From contig JAPEVC010000271.1 of the NCBI GenBank assembly GCA_027946555.1, forward strand, positions 1 through 45,180: a stretch of DNA of 45,180 bases, written 5' to 3'. Below are positions 21,584 through 30,884 of this stretch, piece after piece; position 1 is the first letter of the stretch, and every line of letters begins with the position of its first letter. The stretch comes from Gnomoniopsis sp. IMI 355080. Taxonomy: Eukaryota; Ascomycota; Sordariomycetes; Diaporthales; Gnomoniaceae. The notes under the pieces were generated by a model. It made no database searches and had not been told where the DNA came from. It saw only the letters and a program-made list of their open reading frames with translations. Both the position numbers and the translations under genes were made by a program.

Positions 21584-22384
21584 GCCTTCCGTGTTTCGTT
21601 CTCGATGTTCTTGCATTTGACGTGGCACATCGTGACTTTGATCAAGCCCTCCATACCCCTGATTAGACCAATTGATTCCTTGAATGCATCGGTTTCACGG
21701 AACTGCATGTGCGCATCAATACTTGGCCATCCTATAAGCAGGCTGAGCGCGGTTGCTGTCTTCCCCTCCTCCCCAGGCACAACAAAGTCATTTTCTACTC
21801 CCCAGCCAAAGTTTGCGGCCTGGATGTCGGCACATTTGTCGAGGCCGTTTTTCTTGAAATGCGCAATCTTTTCCGTCGCCGCGGCTTTTACTTCAGGTGA
21901 TATATCAGAAGGAAAATAGGCCAGCATGATCTCCGTTACAGGCGACTTTAATGCAGTAGGTGGGAAAGTCTCGTCGCCAAGATGCTTCTGGAAGACTTGA
22001 CGCTCAAAGACTTGGTCAAAGTCTTTGACATGGTGAGCCCCATGCCTACGTGCTTGTCAGTGAACGAGTGGCGCATACATACAGCAACAGGTGCAGAACA
22101 GTGCGAGGCCCGCGGGCACAACCCATCGACCTTCAGGGCTTGTCCCGGGTACATACATACTCTTTGGCGAACTTTTTGTGCTCTTCAACCGACTCAAAAT
22201 CAAAGAAGCCCCAGAAGCGATCCGGGTTCTCGACTTCCATTCCCCAGTATACACGAAATGGGCCGGTCTTCTCACTGGTGACACCTTTCCACGCACTAGT
22301 GACGATCTTGCCCTCAGGCGTACTTTCGTCCATGACATCGACACCGGGTTTGACCACCATAACCCCAAATTCTGTGACAGCCAT
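21577..22384 (-). CDS. ABM-like dimeric alpha/beta-barrel protein, 230 aa
   Basis: Two exons, 22161-22384 and 21577-22045, with a 115-nt GTATGT..GTAG intron carrying a CACTGAC branch site. The spliced junction reads KKFAKEHGAHHVKDF. The protein appears to consist of two similar halves, each with a beta-strand-rich start, a helix containing Phe/Trp/His and a closing strand (first half FRVYWGMEVENPDRFWGFFD, second half ALSLLIGWPSIDAHMQFRET). This is the pattern of the ABM/dimeric alpha-beta-barrel fold, whose fungal members include quinone-forming monooxygenases and proteins of unknown function. No signal peptide. Family assignment is by pattern only. It is the third minus-strand enzyme in a row after the dienelactone hydrolase and the SDR. 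Confidence 0.75.
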
Positions 22385-23780
22385 TCTTGATGTAAAATTC
22401 TCTCACTTCAGGCTTTTAGATGCGGGAGACTGGAAGGCGAGACCGAGTATGATGAGAACGAGGACGCCGCGTGGATGAGCGGACCTGTCGCTCTGGCCCG
22501 CTGTGGATGCTTCGTAACGGGGTGCTGAGGCCTGGGGTTTGAATGACACACAACCAGAGGAACGACGCGTACTCTGTACTCTCAAGCAGCTTGGTGTTAG
22601 GTATATGTACAAGATGGCGAGGACGGAGCTGATGGAATTAGCTAGATTGGCATCGAAGGCAACGATTACGTTTCAGTCGTTGATATTCTGGGTGACCTTG
22701 ACTGCATTTGGGTTTCCACCGGGTTAGGGTTGTCCTGTTATATCTAGCAGGCAGTAGTACATTGAATTCCCACACAAAGCTGGCAGATCTGGAGACTCTG
22801 TTTACACCGGCCCTCCTTTCTTTCACTTGCCCAGGTAGAGGATTATTAAAAGACAACAATAGGGAAGGTGGAGGAGGTGTTGGTTGAGATCTGGTAAGGT
22901 ATTTACCATGACTATCTAGTCAAAGAACCCCGCGCTCAAGTTTCAACTTGGGAAGCTCTCAACTGGGAAGCTGTGAGAATTCCTCTAAACCTTGTTGATG
23001 AAGACGTAACGTCCGGATGCCAAGTCCAGCGAAAGTCTACACCCCCCCCCTGGAACAAGAAGCAGAGGCCCATAGATGTTGGAGGGATAGGGGGGAGCCC
23101 TTGGGCATTAATGGCTTCCCTGAGTCGGCTTAGTTGGACCGTCACGATTGCGCAATGTAACGTTGAGGATTTTGATCTCATTGTCTCCTAGAAGGCGGCC
23201 ATGCCCAACCACGAAATGTATCTATTGCAGATTTGACCTGTACGCACGTGGGGCTGGCAGATGTGATATATCATACTCGGGCCTTCTTGTATTGGTGCGT
23301 CGCATGTCCCCCTAGTCAGTGAGATGTATGAAAAGTATCCACGCATAGACAGTCGAAAGTTCGAGCCCACAAAGGTGCAGTCGAAACACGTCCGGCTGGA
23401 TGCAAATGTCACCTAGCGGAGGTATTTGGACGACCGAAACATGCCCAGGGCCGCGGCGACGCCCCGAGTGACGGGGATGCCCGGGCCGGGGGCCCACAAA
23501 TGGCCTTTTCGAGCCCTTAGAGGGAATCGTAGAAAGTCACAGTGGCGCAGGTAGTCGGCAGCCCGATGGGTACACTACCGGACTACCTAGGTAGGTACTG
23601 AGCGACAGGAGGCTCCTGTCTTGAATTCCAGGACGCCTCGAGAATGCCACCCTTTTTCCTGACATACAAGATATGAAATTTACCTCACGCGGTTGAGGGC
23701 ATATGAACATGATGCAATTTTCCAGACTTCTATGAATCTCATATCGCCGCTTATTATCGCTCCTAGGTTCGGAAACAGCA
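22385..23780. other. Intergenic, 1.4 kb, divergent promoter
   Basis: Lies between the divergent start codons of the ABM-like gene and the amidoligase, so it must hold both promoters. It includes a C9 run at 23042-23050, a GC-rich patch at about 23450-23510 and one palindrome copy at 23583-23594. None of the reading frames here is convincing. Confidence 0.5.
23583..23594. repeat. TACCTAGGTA palindrome, copy 6
   Basis: Exact decamer extended to a 12-bp palindrome (CTACCTAGGTAG), followed by another GGTA. It sits about 190 bp upstream of the amidoligase start codon. Confidence 0.75.
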
Positions 23781-25133
23781 ATGCTGGCCTCACACACAAC
23801 AGCAGATCCACCGTTTTCTGCACGGGATACGGCCGAAGATATTACCTTCGCCGTAGAGCTCAAATTCTTATTGCGGCAAGAAACAAGACACATACTCGCC
23901 ACGTATGGACCTGTACGGACATTTATCCCACACCGGCCGGTAGCACTGCGAGAGTCAATGACCGAGCCTGAGATACGCCTGCAACGAGACAACTGGGAGG
24001 CCGTGGCCCGCGTTATTGATGCTCTTCCCGGTGTCAACGCCGCAGCTAGCCATGAACACCAGGCGCAGCGACGCGACTTTTGGAAGACGCATTGGATGGT
24101 ATATAAGGCCAACTCCGCTTGCCCGCCGTTCATGACGTACTTCCAGGACGATCCTGATCGGTCCGTCTTTGATACCGACCACCCGGATTTTAAAAAGTTC
24201 GTTTGGACACCGGTCGAAATATGCTCGCCCATTCTGTATTGGACACAAAAGGCTGAGGCTTTGGATAACCTGACAAGAATCATCGCTGCCGTGAAGAAGC
24301 AATTCAATGTTGTTGCCAACGCCTCTACAGAGTGCCACGTCCATGTCGGACGGTCCGACGGCAGATTCTATAGCTTGAAGACTCTCAAGAAACTCGCGAC
24401 GCTCCTGTGGCTCTCTGAGCCTCTACTTCGCGCTCTCAAAGACCCCGGATCGCCCAATTACGACCACCATTACACATGGAGCTATCCATGGCGCGACAAC
24501 AGTCGCATAGCTATGGCTTTAAATCGAACGCTACCAGAGGTTGGGACAATCGACGACCTTTATTCCGGGAAAGCCTACGACTTCGAAGCTTTTCTCCTAA
24601 AGCTCAACGAAGCAAGAATTGCCTGGGGAGATGAGACCTATAGGCCTTTGGAGGAGCATAGACAGGCATTAAGGGCCATTTGGCGAGCCTCAGACCATCA
24701 TGAACTGGGCCAAATGCTGCGCGGTCCCGACCAAAAGCTCCGCCGCTTGGGCTTCAACTTCTATGCCCTCGAGGCGGACGCAGCAGGTGAGTCAACACCG
24801 CGAACAATTGAATTTCGATTCCTGGAGGGCTTCATGGACGGCAAGATCGTCCCCGCTTGGGTGCGGCTGTGTGGCGAGCTTGTTGATATTTCCACACAAG
24901 AGGATACGCAGGAGGGCGGTGGCGGCGGCGGAGACGAAAACTGGGAGTTTTACGACGCGGTGGCTTTTCTTTTGAAATTACCACCGGACTGGCCTTTGGA
25001 TGCCCAATTCTCGGCCTTCATGCATGAGTTGGGACAGGACCGAGTCCCACGTTCGGTACGCGAACCCTTACAGGCTATCATCAGGAAGCACTATCCATCT
25101 CGGAAGCTCACCCATGATCACATAGTACACTGA
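23781..25133 (+). CDS. Putative amidoligase (GCS/glutamine-synthetase-like fold)
   Basis: A single-exon protein of 450 residues. It matches the putative amidoligase family, predicted ATP-dependent ligases that form amide bonds between carboxyl and amino groups, distantly related to gamma-glutamylcysteine ligase and glutamine synthetase. Family landmarks in order: the first acidic strand (AVELKF, residues 24-29), PVEICSPIL (144-152), ECHVHVG (184-190), the helix and Asn region MALNRT (245-250) and TIEFRFLEG (342-350). In canonical members the first motif reads GxExE; here the second acidic position is Lys28. A Gly6 run interrupts residues of about 379-384 and probably marks a flexible loop. 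There is no signal peptide. No peptide substrate gene is visible nearby. The substrate is unknown for the fungal members. Confidence 0.85.
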   Translation: MLASHTTADPPFSARDTAEDITFAVELKFLLRQETRHILATYGPVRTFIPHRPVALRESMTEPEIRLQRDNWEAVARVIDALPGVNAAASHEHQAQRRDFWKTHWMVYKANSACPPFMTYFQDDPDRSVFDTDHPDFKKFVWTPVEICSPILYWTQKAEALDNLTRIIAAVKKQFNVVANASTECHVHVGRSDGRFYSLKTLKKLATLLWLSEPLLRALKDPGSPNYDHHYTWSYPWRDNSRIAMALNRTLPEVGTIDDLYSGKAYDFEAFLLKLNEARIAWGDETYRPLEEHRQALRAIWRASDHHELGQMLRGPDQKLRRLGFNFYALEADAAGESTPRTIEFRFLEGFMDGKIVPAWVRLCGELVDISTQEDTQEGGGGGGDENWEFYDAVAFLLKLPPDWPLDAQFSAFMHELGQDRVPRSVREPLQAIIRKHYPSRKLTHDHIVH

Positions 25134-25380
25134 TGTCACATTTTGTAGGCAAAGCAAGCCTCAAGAAGTTTCGATCCCGTTGCAATACCAGAGTCATTTT
25201 CCATCTGTAAGAGGCCCCAAGACCTCACAACAGGTCAATGATAATCCATCAACACATGAGGAATTCTGCAGGGCCATGATACGTCGAAGAACAGAAAAAC
25301 TTCATACTGTAGTACAAGGGGTCCAAACCCCAAGCCAGCCATTCACTTGGGAAAGAGAAGAAGGGCAGGACCACACCTCT

Positions 25381-26139
25381 TTACTTGCTAGCACTTTGCT
25401 TCCTTTTCTTCACCACGTTTCCGTCATCATCCAACAAATCACTCTGATCCTCCAGGCCAGCAAACTTCGGGATCCCATCATCTTTGAAGTCTACCACCCT
25501 CTGCGGGTAGAACATGTGACACTTCGCCTCGAATGCCTTCCTGCCCTTTGGCGTGTTGATGCCCTCGATGAGTGTGGGGAACAGCAAAATCATGTTTCGA
25601 CCCTCATCCATAATTGGCGACCTGCAGTAGGAACACTGGACCTTGCATGGCAAGTGGTGCGTCTGTGATTTCTCACTTGGGTCGTACCAACCTAGATCGT
25701 GGTGGCCATGCGTGAAGTTGATGTCCTCCTTGTGAAAGATGGCGGCCCACTGGAAGGGTGCTCCATGGAGACGCTGGCAAGTCGTGCAGTGGCAGTATTT
25801 TGAGGCAAGCGGCCTCTCACGACTCAGTTCGTATTTGACACGGCCACAATGACATGCTCCCTTCCACTTGGTTTCAAAATCCTCGTTCTTGTCGTGGACG
25901 CCGTATGGAGCTCGGTGCTTCCACTCATCTTCTTTGCGGTCGGTAGTGGAGCCGGATTGGTGTTGATGTGGCTCTTTCGCAGGCTGTCCGTTTCCACCAT
26001 TTTCGCTGGAAGCCTTGGAAGACATTTTGAGAGGTTGTTGTGATTGTGTCATCGGTCTTTGAGCAGTGAAAGCCAACGGGTTGGCTAATGTAATGGGTCG
26101 CCTCGGGAGTGCATAAAGGACAGTACTTCTGACCCGCAT
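25381..26139 (-). CDS. GFA / CENP-V domain protein
   Basis: A 252-residue zinc-binding protein of the glutathione-dependent formaldehyde-activating (GFA) family. The zinc cysteines are in the expected order: ACHCGRVKYE, KYCHCTTCQRLHGAPF and QCSYCRSPIMDEGR. An N-terminal extension of about 90 residues precedes the domain; its first 40 residues are basic and lack acidic residues, like a mitochondrial presequence (RSTVLYALPRRP), and are followed by a Gln/His/Ser-rich linker. The C-terminus is acidic then basic (LLDDDGNVVKKRK). The ATG at 26139 is the first in the frame. It is convergent with the amidoligase, about 250 bp apart. Most eukaryotic members have no established substrate, so formaldehyde chemistry should not be assumed. 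Confidence 0.88.
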   Translation of the reverse strand: MRVRSTVLYALPRRPITLANPLAFTAQRPMTQSQQPLKMSSKASSENGGNGQPAKEPHQHQSGSTTDRKEDEWKHRAPYGVHDKNEDFETKWKGACHCGRVKYELSRERPLASKYCHCTTCQRLHGAPFQWAAIFHKEDINFTHGHHDLGWYDPSEKSQTHHLPCKVQCSYCRSPIMDEGRNMILLFPTLIEGINTPKGRKAFEAKCHMFYPQRVVDFKDDGIPKFAGLEDQSDLLDDDGNVVKKRKQSASK

Positions 26140-26606
26140 CACAAAGTTCTCAAGTACAGAGAAGGAATTGCTTTAGGTCTGGAAATTGCAGGACGATTCT
26201 CACCTTCCACAACTAGTAGTTCGAAATTTCATAGTTATAGCGTCGTGACGCCTCGACTTCACCCCTTGTGTTCCTTACGTCACCATTAGGCCATCCTTCA
26301 CGTTCTTCCCGTCAACGGCACGACTTACTTTTTGAGCAGGTACTAGTGTTTATGATATGTCAGGACGACTTCGACTTACGCAGAATGTTAACGGACAGGC
26401 ACAAAATACACAGAGAGGAGCTGGGATGGTTGGCCGGTGTTGGTAGATTGCGAAGTATTCAGAGGCGTGTGCCCCCGTTGCGTTTGGCATTGAACCGGCC
26501 TCTCAATTTTGTCGGGTCTCAAGTCTCGTTGAGAGGCAGGTGACTTGGGGAAGTGCTAGAAGAGAGGGGAAAGTGGAAGTCCTTGCGTTGCTCTTTCCTG
26601 ACTATT
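26140..26606. other. Intergenic, 0.47 kb
   Basis: Contains the promoter region of the GFA-domain gene and the 3' end of the amidohydrolase gene. Nothing else is visible. Confidence 0.5.
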
Positions 26607-27819
26607 TCAGAATATTTTCAGCAAATTTGCAGCATTATTGTAAGCAATGTCCTCCCATTCCTTCTCAGTAACCCACCCCGAAGCTCTGAGATTCTGCATA
26701 AACACGGCTCCTTGAGCATTCGTGCTAAAGGGGTAATCGACGGAATACTTATCGCCTTGGTCAGCTGAGTCACGGGGTTCGCAAAACGAAAGTTGCCATG
26801 GATTAAGGGAGCCACCGTTCAGTGGGCACCGACTGGGGAGACCGGAGGTATCGCCTCGATGTACTCACTAGTATGCGATCTTTACCAGTCAGGTTGAGGA
26901 CTGTTGAGAATGGTTCCAGATCAAAGAATCCACTAGTCGTTATCCACAGATTCTTCGCATATGCCTCAGTCACAGTGACGCCCTTAGGCTTCGCACCCCC
27001 AGCAAATCTATCGGTACGCTGCAGCATAAAAGGGATAGTCTCGCCCGTATGGCCGATTATTATCTTCAAGTCCGGGAACCTGTCAAATACCCCACCAATC
27101 CATAAGCGCAAGAACTGCAACCCCGTGTCAACATGCCAGCCAAAGCCACCTCCCGCCAGCGCCGCAGCCGCCGCCGGCGAGTAGTCCGCGTCCTCGGGGG
27201 TGAACCGTCCGTTAGGCCCGGTGATATCCTCAATATCTGCATAAGTTGGATGAAGGTAGATGGGAACACCCAAGCGCTGCGCAGTCGCCCAGAAAGGATC
27301 CCACGCGGCATCGTCGTAGTATATCTGGTTAGGAAGATGAGAGTCCACCAGCGCGCCGACGAAACTTAGCTGTGTGACGCTTCGTTCTAGCTCGGCAGCG
27401 GCAGCGATGGGGTCTGCCATGGGGAGGAACGCAAAAGCACGGAAACGGCCTGGGAACTGTGAAATTGTGGCCGCTGTTTCGTCGTTGGCCCGGCGGACAA
27501 TTGCGGGCTGTGAGAGACCTAGTCGGACTGGGTTGGGGCTTATGACTTGGACCGCGATGCCGTTTGCGTTCAGGTCATCTATGCGAGCTTGGTCGAGCGT
27601 ATGAAGGAGCTGAGTAGTTGAACCAGTCAGAGTGATGTTACTGCTCACAACGCCCACTTGGGCACTGGGGTCTTCTGCTTGGAGAGCTCTAAGGGATGGG
27701 GGAACATAATGTTCCTCCAGGGTGATGAACGACAAAGGCGGTGATGTCTGTGGAAGAGGTGCCCCAAAGCATCGTAGACAGCACAGGCTCAAAAGTAGAA
27801 TGAGAGGGAGGGATTGCAT
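26607..27819 (-). CDS. Secreted amidohydrolase (ACMSD/resorcylate decarboxylase type)
   Basis: A TIM-barrel metal-dependent amidohydrolase-2 protein, related to ACMSD, gamma-resorcylate and dihydroxybenzoate decarboxylases. Two exons, 26869-27819 and 26607-26747, are separated by a 121-nt intron (GTGAGT, with GCTGAC 14 nt before AAG). Splicing restores DRILYSVDYPF, and the product is 363 residues. The metal-site residues are present: LEEHY (residues 34-38), IYLHPTY, IIGHTGETIPFML and the Asp of SVDYPF. Residues 1-20 form a signal peptide (MQSLPLILLLSLCCLRCFGA), chosen because the in-frame ATG at 27819 places it first. Family members act on aromatic acids, usually in the cytosol, so an exported form may detoxify or process phenolics outside the cell. 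The substrate is inferred only. Confidence 0.9.
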
Positions 27820-28106
27820 GGCTGCGTGCGTTACCGTTGGCCTTGTTGCAGGGTTATTGAAACTGTTGAATATATGCAACCCGTGGAACTGTTTACAGAG
27901 GAACAGTGTGTATTGGAACAAGGTTTAATAGACACCAAGTTTGTTTATATATCCAAGTACAGTTCACTGCTATTACTTCAATCTTTTAGCTCAATATCTG
28001 GTGGCACCTGCCAGTGTAGGTATGCAGGCCGGCCAGCTAAAAAATCGTTGCTGCAACACCGGAAGAATGCCGTGTGCCTAGGTCGGATCTTCTTTCGGAA
28101 GCGTAA

Positions 28107-28149
<43 letters not shown>

Positions 28150-29249
28150 CAATTATCATTGCCAGTGTGATATCATTGTGTAGTATCCATCGCGGTACGC
28201 CGGCGTATAGAGTCAAGCTCGCTTCTCTCCTCATGCGACCTGTCACTTGCCTAAGTACTGCGACTATGGTGCTGCCGGATCCCCTCACTTTAGCCAATGG
28301 ATCACTACTGTAATGCTATGAATCCGGCAATATGCTCTAGAGACAGCACCCTCACTTCAATTGGTTAGACTTGTAGATTCCTGGCCTCTTATTGATTTGT
28401 CAATAATTTTGGCGCCATGTGCAATGCGCACCAGGTCCTTATGTCTGTAAAGGCCCCGACTACCTAGAATTATCACTGAAGACTAGTTTGCGTGCCTCAC
28501 TTGAATAGTTAAACAGAGCCGCGATCGCATTATCTCTTTTATTATAAAACACATGCCTTGCCTTGTCTCGAAATGAAAGCACTCTATGAAAGGTACAGGA
28601 ATCAAAGTGTCGTGAAACTAGAAACCTAAGTAATGGCATATTCAATTACATCGTTTGTTGGCTGTTGTTGGTTTCTTTCGGTAGTGTCAAAACCACGGGC
28701 GTTTCGTGCAAGGTGTGGCGTAGCAGTGGACTCTATACAAAGACCAACAGGCGTGGCGGCGGAGTGATAGTCTGGACACTCTTACTTGGTCGTCTGCTTG
28801 CGAACAAGCGAATCGAAACGGCGAGACTTCCAAGTTTCAAAGGAGATCAAGACCTACCAGCCCAGCGAAATGGAAATTACGTGCTACTCCTTCGTCGCTA
28901 GTGAAGGTAAGAAGGGCTCGCTCAGTAGCACGAAAGTGGATGAGAATAGCTGTACTTGCTGCGAGGAAGAGAACAGCCGCATGACGTCCAAACTAGCGAC
29001 AGTTGGACATTTCTATACAAACAGGCCCCATGCCGTTTTGTCCTCATATCTGAGTGGCCTCTTGTTCTTCTAATTGGTGCAGTCTCATCTCACCAGCCAG
29101 CTGATTTTCTACATGCCAAATGGCCCGCAGCTTCTCGATCTGTCGCTTGAAACCCGTGGGCCCACAGGGTCCCAGCACGGGTACACGAGTCACATATCAA
29201 TGCTTCTGTGTTAACTACCATTTGCCCAGTCTTATTGAACCGTTGGAGA
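27820..29249. other. Intergenic, 1.4 kb
   Basis: Upstream of the amidohydrolase and downstream of the thioesterase. It contains an (ATG)14 microsatellite at 28107-28148. Frames of 60-95 codons at 28460-29150 have no family features or consistent splice signals. Confidence 0.5.
28107..28148. repeat. (ATG)14 trinucleotide microsatellite
   Basis: Fourteen uninterrupted ATG units in intergenic DNA, about 290 bp upstream of the minus-strand amidohydrolase start codon. A perfect tract of this length is likely polymorphic between isolates. Confidence 0.95.
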
Positions 29250-30140
29250 CTATTGAGGACCGTCCTGTCCAGAGGTATTGGGTATCTGGTACGGCGAAAC
29301 TTGAGCCCGACGTGCGTTCTCGATGAACCTTGAAGCCGTTAGCAGATCACGCTCATACAGATAGAGGCACATGTCCCCTCTGAAAGACTTGGGCTCACTT
29401 TGTATGGCTACCTCGCGCTGCCAGCTCACCATTCTCGTTGAAAAAAGAGATGCGCGTGAAGGCTAGGGTTTTCCCCATCTTCTCACATTCGGCCAAAACG
29501 TTGATCTTGTTCCCGGCCTTTCCGGCGCCTCTGAGGTAGGTGACTAGTGGTATATGTGGTCAAATTCTGAGCTCAAGAAAAGAAATTTCGAGGGAGCTGT
29601 ACCATTTAGATCGGTGGAGACACCGGTAGCATAAAGTCCCATGGAAGCCACAGCGAGTGAACCGCCTAGGTCGACCATGCTTGCGATGGTTCCCCCATGT
29701 AGGATGTTGAGTCGGTTCTTTAAGGGTGTTAGTTGGGAAATACCCAGATTGACTTGGTGAAATGGCTCACTGTGTGTTGTTGATGGATGTCGAGTTCGAA
29801 GTTGACTTTACCGGGGCTTGCCTCCAGAATGCGTAGCTACAGGCAACGGAATGAGTCTCTTCAACCAATTTCATCCGCTCCTGCTGGTGAACATCGAGTT
29901 ATATTGTAGACTCACATGTTGCGCACCTAATAATCTGCATCGTCAAGTTAGTAAGATCAACACTATGAGTTTGTTTTGGCCCGGGGGGGGGGGGGAAGGT
30001 TCTTGCCTACCTTGGCTCAAGACCAGATGTACGCATGAAGTCTTTCAAGACCTATTGCTATGTTAGCCGAGCAAGCTGGGATGAAATGTGTCACAACGTA
30101 CCTGATTCACAAATGGCAGTGTCCTTAGCGGATTGGCCAT
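29250..30140 (-). CDS. Hotdog-fold acyl-CoA thioesterase (THEM2/ACOT13-like), 7 exons
   Basis: A small PaaI/ACOT13-type thioesterase that hydrolyses acyl-CoA thioesters. Exons: 30102-30140, 30011-30051, 29916-29934, 29771-29836, 29603-29717, 29399-29543 and 29250-29328, giving 167 residues. Every junction keeps frame, and most introns show CTAAC branch sites. The core reads LRILEASPGKVNFEL, then LHGGTIASMVDLGGSLAV, whose HGG and Asp are the active-site signature, then GVSTDLNVTYLRGAGKAG and GELAARGSHTKF. Exon 3 is only 19 nt. Intron 2 (29935-30010) contains a C13 run on the coding strand. There is no signal peptide. It is divergent from TFB2. Confidence 0.88.
29983..29995. repeat. G13 homopolymer inside a thioesterase intron
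   Basis: Thirteen G on the plus strand, C13 in the thioesterase transcript, starting about 15 nt after the 5' splice site of its second intron. Confidence 0.85.
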
Positions 30141-30884
30141 GTTGAGCTTGAGTGCGTGGGAAATCCTCTAAATCAAGTACAACATGCGTGAGTGTTGGAT
30201 GCCAGTATGGCCCGGGAGGCACAAGCCGGTGGGACATGCGTGCGATTGGCTGACTAAGCACAAAGGCGCTTTGAGCATCAGTGAAATGACAAAGAGCTAG
30301 ATTTAGTATTAGAACAGTGCCAGATTTGCATCAGGAAGATGTTAGATTTCTTCCCTAGATAATCAGCAACACACAGCATTCTGGCCAACATTGACCCTCA
30401 TCTCATGCCCTGCATTCTAACAGTGAGAGAAAGCCGATATCGTCCTAGTAAGTACTGCTGGACGGGTTGAAGGGGTTAACACCAGTCGGGACCGGCCTCG
30501 GCAGGGGTATACCCTCGCAAAGGCACGTCACAGGCCTTATCGGAGCGCTGACCCCTGCCCCCAATGTGCTTATCTTGCACGTCTACATAGTATTAGGCAG
30601 AAGCCCTGAGGTTCCGAACGTCGACGGCGTGGAACGAATTCTTTCGACCTTCCTAAGGTATCCAAGCCTTCAACTTTGCTCGAACTACGGCTTGGGACAG
30701 AAACTGTGGCCCTCAACCAATTAGTTGAAGTGCTCTGGATCGTCTGCTACAAGGCAGACTATCACGCAGCATTTCAGGATTGCAGCACCTGCGATGTCCG
30801 TTTGACGTTGTCTCTAGACACCTCGGACGACGCTCGAGGACGGCGACCTTTCCTCCCCACCTCGACGAATAGACATTGCCCATC
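30141..30884. promoter_or_regulatory. Divergent promoter region, thioesterase / TFB2
   Basis: The 744 bp between divergent start codons, presumed to hold both promoters. I could not point to a specific binding site with confidence. Confidence 0.4.

Noticed and set aside
23350..23370. T-loop-like GTTCGAGCC resembling a tRNA
   Set aside because: No acceptor stem, anticodon arm or D-loop can be placed at the right distances.
23537..24319. 260-codon minus-strand frame opposite the amidoligase
   Set aside because: It is a shadow of the amidoligase coding strand and has no recognisable motif.
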